Shown in pieces: positions 35,980-44,570 of a DNA stretch of 64,000 nt. The position numbers and the translations under genes are program-made. Below the pieces are notes generated by a model. The model saw only the letters and a program-made list of their open reading frames with translations, was not told the origin of the DNA and ran no database searches. Numbering within the stretch: the first letter of the stretch is position 1; every line of letters starts with the position of its first letter. Source of the stretch: Pseudomonas sp. DY-1 (lineage in GTDB: Bacteria > Pseudomonadota > Gammaproteobacteria > Pseudomonadales > Pseudomonadaceae). Where the stretch lies: positions 2,232,001 to 2,296,000 of the forward strand of contig NZ_CP032616.1 of the NCBI RefSeq assembly GCF_003626975.1, read 5' to 3'.

Positions 35980-37203
35980 TCAACGCAACAGTTTGGTATC
36001 CAGCACGTCCGACGCGCCGCCCATGATGTTCTCGCTGATCTCGATGAAGTCCTTGGTGCTGGCCTTGTCCAGGCGCATCAGGCCACGGGCGACATCGTCC
36101 ATGGAACGCTGGCCGTCGGTGCGCAGGCGGATTTCCTTGTCCAGGTCCTGAAGCAGCAGGACGGCGCGTGCGGTGACCGGGCCGCTGGCGTGTTCGCCGC
36201 GCAGGCTGTCTACTTTCTTGCTCCACTGGCGCAGTTGCTTGCGAATGGCTTCGTAGCGATCGTCGCCCAGGCCGCCAGCGCGGCGCATCAGTTCGATGGC
36301 GTAGTACTCGGCCACGCCTTCGCTGATCCAGTCGCTGCGGTCGGTATCGCTTATGCGGCTAAGTACGTGCACCAGTTCATGCACCAGCGAACTGGTGCCG
36401 TTCTCGCTCACCAGCGGACGCGCCGAGTGCATGAATAACGAGTTGGGTGCCGACAGGCCGCCACGCCACATGGGGTCGTTGGCGCCGACGATCAGCAACT
36501 TGCCCGGCTCGCGGGGGAAAACTTCCTGGGCATGGGGCCAGACGAAGGTCAGCATCGTCAGGATGTCCATGCGCCGCATGCCCTCGCCCACCGGAGCGCT
36601 CACGGTGACGTCGGTATTGCCCAGCGTGGCGCGGCGGCTTCCCAGCTTGCCGGCCAGGATCCAGCCGGTGGGACGGTCGAGCATGCGCTCGGGGTTGTCG
36701 ATGCGGAAACGGTTCTTGCCGATGCGCGGCCAACCGGTTTCCACCGATTCCCAGTCCTTGGGCAGATCGAACTGCAGGCGCGCCACCAAGTCGACGCCGT
36801 CCGCCAGGTCCAGGCGTGCGGCAGGCACCAGGTCGTCGCCACGCAGCAGCGCCCAGTCGGGGGTCATGCGGGCATCGAAGCGGCCGTCGCCACGAGGATG
36901 GCTGATGCGTACCTTGTAGCTCAGGCTGGCCTTGCCCTTTCCGGGTATCCAGGTGCCATGGCCGGGGTCTTCCTGGCTCCAGTCGCCGCTGGCCTTGAAG
37001 TCGCTGTAGTAGCCCTTGTCACCCAGGTCGAAACGCAGTCCACGCACGCCGTCGCCCTTATCCAGCACCAGGCTGACTTCGGCCTGGTCGCTCTCGGGCA
37101 AGAAGCGAACCTGATAGTCGAGATCGACCTTCTTGGCCGCCCACAACGGGGCGCTCAGGGTCAGCAGGACGGTGGACAGCAGAAGCTGGGAACGGGCGGA
37201 CAT
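35980..37203 (-). CDS. Exported metallopeptidase-like protein (M61/gluzincin pattern)
   Basis: A 407-residue protein with signal peptide (LLLSTVLLTLSAPLWA), thus periplasmic. The first about 200 residues are predicted beta-rich, as in the N-terminal domain of M1/M61 peptidases. The zinc motif His275-Glu-x-x-His279 (LVHELVHVL) is followed by WISEGVAEYYAIEL, where Glu295 would be the third ligand; this is the gluzincin arrangement. I do not recognise a named gene; the glycyl-aminopeptidase-like assignment rests on these motifs only. The 125-bp gap before it contains the promoter and the ycgN end. Confidence 0.72.
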   Translation of the reverse strand: MSARSQLLLSTVLLTLSAPLWAAKKVDLDYQVRFLPESDQAEVSLVLDKGDGVRGLRFDLGDKGYYSDFKASGDWSQEDPGHGTWIPGKGKASLSYKVRISHPRGDGRFDARMTPDWALLRGDDLVPAARLDLADGVDLVARLQFDLPKDWESVETGWPRIGKNRFRIDNPERMLDRPTGWILAGKLGSRRATLGNTDVTVSAPVGEGMRRMDILTMLTFVWPHAQEVFPREPGKLLIVGANDPMWRGGLSAPNSLFMHSARPLVSENGTSSLVHELVHVLSRISDTDRSDWISEGVAEYYAIELMRRAGGLGDDRYEAIRKQLRQWSKKVDSLRGEHASGPVTARAVLLLQDLDKEIRLRTDGQRSMDDVARGLMRLDKASTKDFIEISENIMGGASDVLDTKLLR

Positions 37204-37328
37204 CGAGGATGGCTTCCTTGGTGGGTGTGACGGTCAGTCCCTGAGACTCGAAAGACGGCGGTTTGATCCGTGACCGGCCCGGCGGCTCATTGAAAAAGTG
37301 AGCGAGTCGGCCCGTTTTCAACCGCCTG

Positions 37329-37778
37329 CTAGCCGGCGCGGAAAATCAGGTAGTCCTCCCAATCATCCTCCGCCACGCTGCTTTCGCTCAGCATGCGACC
37401 GGATTGGGAAATACCTGCCTTGTGCACCGCTTCGGGGTCATTGCAGATCAGGTGGTGCCACGGCGGCAGGTCCTTGCCCTCGGCCACCAGGCGGTAACCG
37501 CAAGTGGGCGGCAACCAGCGGAACTCGTCGGCCTGCGCCGGGGTGAGCTGGATGCAGTCGGCAACGAACTGACGACGATTAGCGTAGTCGGTGCAGCGGC
37601 AGGTATTGAGATCCAGCAACTTGCAGGCGATACGCGTGTAGTAGACGCTGCCGTCGTCCTCGTCTTCGAGCTTCTGCAGGCAGCACAGGCCACAGCCATC
37701 GCAGAGGGATTCCCACTCCTCCTGATCGAGCTGTTCGAGGGTCTTGCGCTTCCAGAAGGGTTCGACTTTGGCGGCCAT
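37329..37778 (-). CDS. ycgN: YcgN-family cysteine-cluster protein
   Basis: A 149-residue cytoplasmic protein of the zinc/iron-chelating CxxCxxCC family. Cysteine groups: CDGCGLCC near residue 27, [15 protein letters not shown], and later Cys in PTCGYRL and ICNDPEA. The start at 37778 ([12 protein letters not shown]) is chosen since it gives the family's length of about 148 residues; the reading frame continues 20 codons upstream. It is the last gene of the rnd-ycgL-hydroxyacid dehydrogenase-ycgN cluster. No biochemical role is established. Confidence 0.9.
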   Translation of the reverse strand: MAAKVEPFWKRKTLEQLDQEEWESLCDGCGLCCLQKLEDEDDGSVYYTRIACKLLDLNTCRCTDYANRRQFVADCIQLTPAQADEFRWLPPTCGYRLVAEGKDLPPWHHLICNDPEAVHKAGISQSGRMLSESSVAEDDWEDYLIFRAG

Positions 37779-37859
37779 GGTATGCGGGGGGGTTGGTTCG
37801 GGGGGCGGTATTCTAGTCGCGTCCAGGGTGTCGGCCAAGCAGAGCTGACGCGCGGCTCG

Positions 37860-38789
37860 TCAGTAGCCGCGCTCGAAGTTGACTTGTCCGCGCAGGGTCG
37901 CGCCGGAGCGATAGCGGCTGAGGTTCTCGACGAACAGCCGGGCCATGGCACTGGGCAGCGTCGGTGCAGAGCTGTGGCCGGTGACCAGCAGGTTGGGCGC
38001 GCCCCAGAACGGATGCCAGGCGGGCAAGGGTTCTTCGCGGCAGACGTCGATCACCGCCCCGGCCAGTTGGCCGGCCTCCAGCGCCGCCACCAGGTCATGG
38101 TCAACGACCGCCACACCACGTCCGGCGTTGATGAACAACGCGGTCGGCTGCATGCAGGCGAAGATTCTGGCGTCGTAGATGTCACGGGTAGCCGGGGTGT
38201 CGGGCAGCAGGTTGACCACGCAGTCGGCCCAGGCCACCTGCTCGGCCAGTGCCTCCATGCCGGAGACCCGTTCGAAAGGTTCGAACTGGCGCGGCTCGCG
38301 GGCGATGCCATGCAGTTCGATGCCGAAGGGTTCGAGGAACCCGGCAACGCTCTGCCCGATGTCCCCCGCACCGACGATCAGCACCCGCTTGCCCTCCAGG
38401 CTGCGTGGCAGGCGGTTGTCCCAGCGCTTCTCGGATTGTGCGGCAACCCGCGAGAAGAGCTGCCGTTGGTGAGCAAGAAGGTAGGTGAGCACGTACTCGG
38501 CCATGACCTGGCCGAAGATGCCAACGGCACGGGTCAGCCGATAATCCGTGGGCAGGTCGGTGGCCAGCAGCGGGGTGATGCCGGCCCAGGTGGATTGCAT
38601 CCACTCCGGCTTGCAGCCCTTGCGCAGAAGCTCAGCCATCAGGTCGGGCTCGCCCAGCCACACCGTGCACTCGCGCGCGGCGTAAAGCAGGCGCTCCACC
38701 TCGCTGCCGCCGTGAAGCTGCAGACCGGACTCGGTGCGCAGCAGGTCGGCGTAGAGGGCGAACTCGGATTCGGCGATGAGGATCTTCAT
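37860..38789 (-). CDS. D-2-hydroxyacid dehydrogenase family protein
   Basis: A 309-residue NAD(P)H-dependent oxidoreductase. The cofactor loop is VLIVGAGDIGQSVAGFL near residue 136; catalytic Arg is in FINAGRGVAVVD, and the His of the Arg-Glu-His triad is expected in VTGHSSAP. Similar to glyoxylate/hydroxypyruvate reductase A-type proteins. Its start overlaps the stop of ycgL (TGATG). The substrate is unknown. Confidence 0.88.
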   Translation of the reverse strand: MKILIAESEFALYADLLRTESGLQLHGGSEVERLLYAARECTVWLGEPDLMAELLRKGCKPEWMQSTWAGITPLLATDLPTDYRLTRAVGIFGQVMAEYVLTYLLAHQRQLFSRVAAQSEKRWDNRLPRSLEGKRVLIVGAGDIGQSVAGFLEPFGIELHGIAREPRQFEPFERVSGMEALAEQVAWADCVVNLLPDTPATRDIYDARIFACMQPTALFINAGRGVAVVDHDLVAALEAGQLAGAVIDVCREEPLPAWHPFWGAPNLLVTGHSSAPTLPSAMARLFVENLSRYRSGATLRGQVNFERGY

Positions 38790-39082
38790 CAGATGGGGTC
38801 GTTCATCCGCAGGAGTTCTTCCGGCAGGTGCTCGATGTACTCATCCTGGGCCGGCGGCATCTGCAAGTGATAGCCCTGCTTCTCGATGTTCTCCAGCACC
38901 TTGCCGATGTCTTCACGGGCCAGTTGGCGCTCGGGGCTGAGCACCAGGTCGAAGGTGTGCTGCGGGGCGCCAAAGGCGGTGAGCAGACCTTCGGGCACGC
39001 GGCTCAGGGCTTCACGCTTGTCGACATAGAGGTACATCTCGTTCTTGCGCGGGCTTTTGTAGATGGAGCAGATACGTTTCAT
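38789..39082 (-). CDS. ycgL: YcgL-domain protein
   Basis: A 97-residue protein beginning [20 protein letters not shown], the conserved head of the YcgL family, with LPEELL near the end. Its stop shares one base with the start of the hydroxyacid dehydrogenase. It follows rnd by 46 bp. The family has a solved fold but no known function. Confidence 0.93.
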   Translation of the reverse strand: MKRICSIYKSPRKNEMYLYVDKREALSRVPEGLLTAFGAPQHTFDLVLSPERQLAREDIGKVLENIEKQGYHLQMPPAQDEYIEHLPEELLRMNDPI

Positions 39083-39128
39083 GATCGGGCTCGTGGGGCA
39101 GGCCGTGCGAGAGGCACGGCGGAAAGGT

Positions 39129-40256
39129 TCATTGGCCGGCCGCGGCCAGGGTATCCAGCAGGGCCTGGCCCATCAGCTCACGGCGCCAGCCACGCAGCCC
39201 TTCAGGCAGGGTATAGGGGCCGTTGGGGAAGCCGGTTTTCAACAGGGCCTCCAGGTGTTTCTTGCGCAGCATGAGTTCAGGAGCCATCCCCAGGCGCTCT
39301 GCCTCGGCCTGACCGACAGCGCGCAGCGTTTTCAGCAGCGCCGAAGCCTCGGGCGGCAACGGCTCGGGCAGTGCCTCGGGCCACTGGTCAGGCGGTGTCT
39401 CGGCGGCATCGCGGATCAGTTTGAGCAGCGTATTGCCGTCCTGGCGCACGGTACGCGGGTGCATGTCGTCGATTCGCGCCAGCGCCACGAGGTTGTCCGG
39501 CTGGAAGCGCGCCAGCGGCCATAGGCTGTGCTCGCGCAGGATCCGGTTGCGCGGCTGGTCGCGCAGGCGGGCCTCGATCTCGCGCCAGGCGCAGAGCTCG
39601 CGAAGTACGGCCAGTTGGGCGCGGGAGAGCTTCCACGCCAGCTTGGCCTCGCGATAGAGCTCTTCAGGAAGGATTTCTCGACGCAGGTTGGCCACCAGTT
39701 CGGCACCATCCTCCAGCACCCAGTCACGCTTGGGCTCGGTCAGGCGCGGCTTCAGGGCGGCATAGAGCTCGGCCAGGTGCTGCACGTCCTCGGCGGCATA
39801 GCGCACCTGCATGTCGGTGAGCGGTCGCTGCAGCCAGTCGGAACGGGTTTCGTCCTTGGGCAGGTCGATGCCGAGCACCGCCTGCACCAGACGCGAATAG
39901 CCCATGGAATAACCGATGCCGAGATAGCCGGCAGCCAGTTGTGTATCCAGCAGAGGCTGCGGCATGGCACCGGTCAGGCGCAGGAAGACTTCCAGGTCCT
40001 CGCTGCAGGCGTGCAGCACCTTGAGCACCGCCTGATCTTCCAGCAGCTCGGCGAAAGGCGACCAGTCCCGAATCAGCAATGGGTCGACCAGGTACGCCCG
40101 CTCGCTGTCACCGATCTGCACCAGGCCGGCCTTGGGATAGAAGGTGTCGACCCGCATGAACTCGGTGTCCAGGGCCACGAAGGGCAGGCGACGCCACTCG
40201 GCGCAGTGTTTGGCCAGCGCAGCGTCGTCGCGGATCCAGATAATGTCGATGGCCAC
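39129..40256 (-). CDS. rnd: Ribonuclease D
   Basis: A 375-residue 3'-5' exoribonuclease that trims tRNA precursors. The DEDDy motifs are visible: [19 protein letters not shown] (Asp-Glu), [11 protein letters not shown], and YAAEDVQHL with the Tyr of DEDDy. An HRDC domain lies near residues 210-285 ([20 protein letters not shown]). Length equals that of E. coli-type RNase D. Its promoter must be in the 110 bp between it and the DapA-like gene, with TATATAT at about 40284. Confidence 0.95.
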   Translation of the reverse strand: MAIDIIWIRDDAALAKHCAEWRRLPFVALDTEFMRVDTFYPKAGLVQIGDSERAYLVDPLLIRDWSPFAELLEDQAVLKVLHACSEDLEVFLRLTGAMPQPLLDTQLAAGYLGIGYSMGYSRLVQAVLGIDLPKDETRSDWLQRPLTDMQVRYAAEDVQHLAELYAALKPRLTEPKRDWVLEDGAELVANLRREILPEELYREAKLAWKLSRAQLAVLRELCAWREIEARLRDQPRNRILREHSLWPLARFQPDNLVALARIDDMHPRTVRQDGNTLLKLIRDAAETPPDQWPEALPEPLPPEASALLKTLRAVGQAEAERLGMAPELMLRKKHLEALLKTGFPNGPYTLPEGLRGWRRELMGQALLDTLAAAGQ

Positions 40257-40366
40257 AGGGCTCTCCTTGAATCAGTGGCGCGCAGTATATATCGCGCAGC
40301 GTGCTCGCTTCGCGCCTTGCATCGCCCCCGCCCCGCCGCTGCCATTTGCGCGGGGCGGGCAAACGC

Positions 40367-41221
40367 CTAGGCCAGCTCGGCGCCGAGGCGTTGGCGCAAG
40401 GCTTCGGAACTGCGCTGCATGGGCAGGCGCAACTCATCCTGGATCAACCCCTGAATCGCCAGCAGGCTTTTCACCGGCGCCGGATTCGGCTCGGCGAAGG
40501 CCAGGCGAATCAGCGGCTGCAATTTCTGGAAGATCGCGCGCGCGGCCTCGAGTTCACCCTTGCCTATACATTCGGCCATGTGCACGAACTGTCGCGGATG
40601 GATATGCGCCGATGCGCAGATCGCACCGCGGCCGCCCATGCAAAGGGTGGTGAAGATCTGCCCGTCTTCGCCCGTCAGCACGTCCAGCTCGCCATCGGCG
40701 ATCAGCGCTTGGGTGGTTTCCGGGTTGCCGCCGCAATCCTTGATGGCTGCCACGCGGGGATGGCGGGCGAGTTGGCGCAGGGTCGCCAGCTCCATGCGCA
40801 CGCCGGTGCGATAGGGAATGTCGTAGAGGATCACCGGCACGGTCGAGGCATCGGCGATGGCACCGAACCAGGCCAACAAGCCGTCCTGGGATGGACGGAT
40901 GTAATAAGGCGCCGGAACCAGCACGCCGGCAATTGGCCGCCGTTGCACCTCGCTCTGGAACTCGAGAACCTCCGCCAGGTTGTTTCCTGCCATCCCCATT
41001 ACCAGTCGGTCACCAGGCACTTCTTCCAGCAGCGTATCCAGCACCGCCAGTTGCTCCACCTTCGACAGCGCGGCCGCCTCTCCCGTGGTGCCGCAGGCCA
41101 CCAGACCGGCGACGCCTTCGCCCAGAAGATGCCGGGCCAGGCGGCGCAAGGCCGGAAAGTCGATGGCGCCATCGTTGAAGGGGGTTACCAGGGCAACCCA
41201 GATTCCAGAAAACACAGGCAT
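40367..41221 (-). CDS. Dihydrodipicolinate synthase-family aldolase
   Basis: A 284-residue TIM-barrel lyase. Residues for pyruvate condensation are present: GLVACGTTGEAAALS, YYIRPSQDGLLAWF, YDIPYRTGV, and Schiff-base Lys in VAAIKDCGGN. The start at 41221 (MPVFSGIWVALVTPF) fits the family. It ends 110 bp before rnd. The lysine-pathway dapA is normally linked to bamC, which is absent here, so this may be a second DapA or another N-acetylneuraminate-lyase-family enzyme. Confidence 0.85.
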   Translation of the reverse strand: MPVFSGIWVALVTPFNDGAIDFPALRRLARHLLGEGVAGLVACGTTGEAAALSKVEQLAVLDTLLEEVPGDRLVMGMAGNNLAEVLEFQSEVQRRPIAGVLVPAPYYIRPSQDGLLAWFGAIADASTVPVILYDIPYRTGVRMELATLRQLARHPRVAAIKDCGGNPETTQALIADGELDVLTGEDGQIFTTLCMGGRGAICASAHIHPRQFVHMAECIGKGELEAARAIFQKLQPLIRLAFAEPNPAPVKSLLAIQGLIQDELRLPMQRSSEALRQRLGAELA

Positions 41222-41633
41222 TGCAGATCTCCATTGGCTGACCGTCAAAGTCACCGTCGGAGGGATACAGGGAGGAAATTCGAGGGAGGATCGACCTACT
41301 TCGCGCCTACTGTCCTGTCAGCCCATCTGACGGGACAGCGCGCCCCGGTCAAATGAGCGACTGTTTCTTCGATTTACCTGCGGCAACGCCAATAGCCGAC
41401 GCCTGGGCCGGGAAGACCAGGGCAGAAGCGGCGAAGAAGGCGATGGCAGGCATTGAATGCTCGGGTGAGTGCAGCGAGGGCCAGATACTGCGCAGGCGGC
41501 CCCGGCACTGTCAACTGCGCTCTGTCTAATGCGGCAACATTCAGCCCTGGCGCCTGTGGCAGACGACTGCTAAAAAAGCCCGCGCAGAAGAACAAGGCTC
41601 CGGCCGCCATCCCACCTCAATGGATACAAGAAG
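41222..41633. other. Intergenic region with a long hairpin, no gene seen
   Basis: This 412-bp gap separates two divergent genes. It holds one clear structure: CTGTCCTGTCAG (41310-41321) and CTGACGGGACAG (41327-41338), 12-bp arms with one G-T wobble around CCCAT. No T tract follows on either side, so it is not a simple terminator; an operator or leader structure for the DapA-like gene is possible. Short frames on both strands have no plausible ribosome binding site or conserved look. Confidence 0.5.
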
Positions 41634-42695
41634 ATGAAGAAGCTGCTGGGCGTGTTCGCCCTGCTGATCGTCGCCCTGACGGTCTATCTCGCGATTACCC
41701 CCTCCCCCATCGATCCGCAGGCATGGGAGGCCCCCAAGGCACCGACCATGACCGGCGTACTGGAACCCAACGACACACTGATGAAGGCCGAGCTCATTGC
41801 CCAGGGTCAGATCCATGGCCCGGAGGACACCGCCATCGATCCCCAGGGACGCCTCTATGCCGGCCTGCATGACGGCCGCATCGTGCGTATCAGCGACAAG
41901 GGCGAGATCGAAACCTTCGCCGAAACCGGCGGCCGCCCCCTGGGCATGGACTTCGACGCAACCGGAAACCTGATCGTCGGCGACGCTTACAAGGGCCTGC
42001 TGCGCATCGACCCGCAAGGCAAGATCAGCGTGCTGACCACCGAGGCCGAAGGCGTGCCGTTCCGCTTCACCGACGACCTGGATATCGCCCAGGACGGCCG
42101 CATCTACTTCACCGACGCCTCCAGCAAGTTCCAGCAACCGGACTACCTGCTCGACCTGCTCGAGGCCCGCCCCCACGGCCGGCTGATGCGCTTCGACCCG
42201 GCCACAGGCAACACCGAAGTGCTGCTCAAGGACCTGTACTTCGCCAACGGCGTGGCGCTGTCCGCCAACGAGGACTTCGTGCTGGTCAACGAAACCTATC
42301 GCTATCGCATCACCCGCTACTGGCTGAGCGGCGAGAAGGCCGGCACCCATGACGTGTTCATCGACAACCTGCCGGGCCTTCCGGACAACCTGCAAGGTGA
42401 TCACCAAGGCACCTTCTGGGTCGCCCTGCCCACCCCGCGCAAGTCCGATGCCGACTTCCTCCATACCCAGCCCTGGCTGAAGGCGCAGATCGCCAAGCTG
42501 CCGCGCATGTTCTGGCCCAAACCGGTGTCCTACGGTTTCGCTATCCAACTGAACGAGAAGGGCGAGATCGTCCATAGCCTGCACGACACCAGCGGCACCC
42601 ACCTGCGCATGGTGACGTCGGTCAAGCCGGTGGGGGACTACCTGTATTTCGGCAGCCTCGACAATGACCGGATCGGGAAATTGAAGATTCGTTGA
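41634..42695 (+). CDS. SMP-30/strictosidine-synthase-like beta-propeller protein
   Basis: A 353-residue protein with an N-terminal membrane anchor (LLGVFALLIVALTVYLAI) and a six-bladed beta-propeller outside it. Blades are suggested by repeats of the type GPEDTAIDPQGRLYAGLHDG, GRPLGMDFDATGNLIVGDA and FTDDLDIAQDGRIYFTDAS. The stretch FANGVALSANEDFVLVNET and YRITRYWL are typical of the strictosidine synthase/APMAP group. Family members hydrolyse lactones or organophosphates, but no reaction can be assigned. Confidence 0.87.
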   Translation: MKKLLGVFALLIVALTVYLAITPSPIDPQAWEAPKAPTMTGVLEPNDTLMKAELIAQGQIHGPEDTAIDPQGRLYAGLHDGRIVRISDKGEIETFAETGGRPLGMDFDATGNLIVGDAYKGLLRIDPQGKISVLTTEAEGVPFRFTDDLDIAQDGRIYFTDASSKFQQPDYLLDLLEARPHGRLMRFDPATGNTEVLLKDLYFANGVALSANEDFVLVNETYRYRITRYWLSGEKAGTHDVFIDNLPGLPDNLQGDHQGTFWVALPTPRKSDADFLHTQPWLKAQIAKLPRMFWPKPVSYGFAIQLNEKGEIVHSLHDTSGTHLRMVTSVKPVGDYLYFGSLDNDRIGKLKIR

Positions 42696-42774
42696 ACACC
42701 GAGGCGAGCCTTGCACTGCTTGGCGAATGAAATGGCTATGTCTGCATTGCATATTGCAAGCAGCTGCATTGCCC

Positions 42775-42829
42775 GTAGGAGCTGGCTTGCCAGCGAATGA
42801 CCCCGTTTCGCTGGCGAGCCAGCTCCTAC
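42775..42829. repeat. REP-type palindrome, type C (GTAGGAGCTGGCTTGCCAG)
   Basis: Left arm GTAGGAGCTGGCTTGCCAGC and right arm GCTGGCGAGCCAGCTCCTAC are inverted around CGAATGACCCCGTTTC. It shares the GTAGG edge with type A but has a different palindrome. The second copy is at 56718-56777. Confidence 0.85.
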
Positions 42830-42959
42830 AAGGTTCGCGCCGGGGGCGGGCATGAAGTCACCCCTCGCCCTTCAGGGAGAGGGGCTGGTGGGGTTCGCTA
42901 CGCTCAGCACCAACCTACGGCAGGACTGCGTCCTGCTTGGCGAATGAATTCGCCCCTAC
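42830..42959. repeat. Composite repeat region abutting plsC
   Basis: In order: a copy of the plsC 3' end (42830-42868, 'AAGGTTCGCGCCGG...GGC'), a CCCTCTCC-family repeat (CCCCTCGCCCTTCAGGGAGAGGGG, 42861-42884), an end of the GTAGGTTGGT family (ACCAACCTAC, 42910-42919) and half of a type A REP (GGCGAATGAATTCGCCCCTAC, 42939-42959). The gap 42696-42774 also holds GGCGAATGAAATGGC, a REP relic. Several repeat families seem to have accumulated here. Confidence 0.65.
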
Positions 42960-43765
42960 AGGGTTCGCGCCGGAGGTGGATAAGAAGTCACCCCGTCAGG
43001 ATTCGTGGCGTCACCGAGCTGCTGCCCCAGCAACCCCTCCATCCGCTCGCGAGTCTCGGCCATCAGCTCACCGAGCCGCTCCGGGCCGTACCGGCTGGCA
43101 TCGATGGGCTCGCCCACGTGCACTTCCACCTTCTGCCCAAGGTTCAGGCGGAAGGTGCGGGCCGGCAGCACGCGGTGGATGCCGCGGATGGACACGGGAA
43201 TGATCACCGCATCGGTATCCAGCGCCAGATGGAAGCAGCCCTTCTTGAACTTCAGCAGACGGCCATCGGCGGATCGGGTGCCCTCAGGCGCAGCCCAGAG
43301 GACGATGCCGCTTTCCATCATCTGCCGAGCGGTGGCCAGATCAGCCAGGGCCTGGCGCCGGTTGTGCCGATCGATGGAGGGGAATTCCGCCGCACGCATG
43401 GCCGGGCCGAGGAAGGGAATGCGGAACAGCTCCTTCTTCGCCAGCATGCGGATCGACCCCGGCAGCGCGACGAAGCTGGCCGGAATGTCGTAATGGCTGG
43501 AATGGCTGCAAAGAACCAGATAGCGGCGGCCATCATTGAAATCAGGTATCGCGCCGTGCACCGACAGGTCCATGCGCACCAGGCGCAGAAGCAGGCGTGA
43601 CATGGCACGGGTATAGCGGTCCACACAGGCGCGGTCGAGGCGCCCCAGCGGCGCGCGCATCAGCACAAGGCAGCAGTAGTAGAAGACCACCGAAAGAGTC
43701 CCCAGGATCACGCCCAGACGGCGGATCAGCGAGGCACGTTCACTCAGAATTTGCAGGCTTGGCAT
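42956..43765 (-). CDS. plsC: 1-acylglycerol-3-phosphate acyltransferase (PlsC-like)
   Basis: A 269-residue membrane-associated acyltransferase that forms phosphatidic acid from lysophosphatidic acid. Transmembrane segment near residues 16-36 (LGVILGTLSVVFYYCCLVLM). Block I is HSSHYD with His88 and Asp93 (H-x4-D); block III reads EGTRSADGRLLKFKKGCFHL; block IV VIIPVSI. The last residues (PPPARTL) end at a TAG contributed by a REP element, and a second copy of the coding sequence just before the stop lies about 130 bp away outside the gene. Confidence 0.9.
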   Translation of the reverse strand: MPSLQILSERASLIRRLGVILGTLSVVFYYCCLVLMRAPLGRLDRACVDRYTRAMSRLLLRLVRMDLSVHGAIPDFNDGRRYLVLCSHSSHYDIPASFVALPGSIRMLAKKELFRIPFLGPAMRAAEFPSIDRHNRRQALADLATARQMMESGIVLWAAPEGTRSADGRLLKFKKGCFHLALDTDAVIIPVSIRGIHRVLPARTFRLNLGQKVEVHVGEPIDASRYGPERLGELMAETRERMEGLLGQQLGDATNPDGVTSYPPPARTL

Positions 43766-43892
43766 TTAGCTCTCCCATCTTCTCCCCGGGCGACTTCATG
43801 CGCGGGTGACCTTATGATGCCGATTGTCATCGTTTCGACACACTTGGCACGCCAGCCTCCTGACCAAACGCCTCCGCCACGGACCCGCCCCC

Positions 43893-44357
43893 ATGGACAA
43901 GAAAGACCTGCAGATCATCGAACTCCTGCAGCAGGACGCCTCCATCTCCCTTGCGGAGCTCGCCGAAGCGGTGAATCTTTCCCCCACGCCCTGCTGGCGA
44001 CGCCTGCAGAAACTGCGTGAGGACGGGGTAATCCGTAAACAGGTGACGCTCTGCGATGCCGAGCGGCTCAACCTAGGGGTCACGGTATTCGTCACTATCC
44101 GCACCAGCCGCCACAGCGACGACTGGACCCGACAATTCATCGAAGGCACCCGCGACATTCCCGAGATCGTCGAGATCTACCGCATGACCGGCGATGTCGA
44201 CTACCTGCTGAAAATCGTGGTACCGGACATCAAGGGTTACGACGCGGTATATAAGCGCCTGATCCGCGTCGCGGACCTGTCCGACGTCAGCTCCGGCTTC
44301 GCCATGGAAGTGATCAAGCACACCACGGCACTGCCGCTCGGCCACCTGGCGCTGTAG
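43893..44357 (+). CDS. Lrp/AsnC-family transcriptional regulator
   Basis: A 154-residue regulator. The N-terminal helix-turn-helix is MDKKDLQIIELLQQDASISL followed by AELAEAVNLSPTPCWRRLQK; the C-terminal RAM ligand domain starts about residue 64 (LNLGVTVFVTIRTSRHSDD). The start at 43893 is chosen because it gives the family's N-terminus, although the frame is open 23 codons more. Located just upstream of a cystathionine beta-lyase gene, with an AT-rich spacer; an amino-acid-responsive activator of that gene is a reasonable guess. Confidence 0.9.
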   Translation: MDKKDLQIIELLQQDASISLAELAEAVNLSPTPCWRRLQKLREDGVIRKQVTLCDAERLNLGVTVFVTIRTSRHSDDWTRQFIEGTRDIPEIVEIYRMTGDVDYLLKIVVPDIKGYDAVYKRLIRVADLSDVSSGFAMEVIKHTTALPLGHLAL

Positions 44358-44390
44358 AACGAAGGTTGCCTTCCCGATCCGGATGCATGA

Positions 44391-44470
44391 CTGGAAATAT
44401 TTTTCCAAATTCTCCTATTTTGTAGATTTATTTCCTACACGCAAACCAACTCTCGCAAATCAAAGCAAAG
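44391..44470. promoter_or_regulatory. AT-rich regulatory region between lrp-like and metC-like genes
   Basis: A block of A/T-rich DNA (AATATTTTTCCAAATTCTCC and TATTTTGTAGATTTATTTCC) stands out in a GC-rich genome. It lies 100-180 bp before the GTG start of the lyase gene and just after the Lrp gene. Such tracts suit Lrp binding and a sigma-70 promoter; no exact site is claimed. Confidence 0.45.
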
Positions 44471-44570
44471 AATTTCCCCGCCCCCACCCGTAATCTTTCT
44501 TCCACTCCAGACGCCGCCATCGCCAGGCAGGCGCATACTTTTCGCTATCCGGAATCAGAGGAAACACCAG

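Noticed and set aside
37404-38870. A 488-codon frame opposite ycgN and the hydroxyacid dehydrogenase
   Set aside because: Spans two real genes and their spacer antisense; no coding features of its own.
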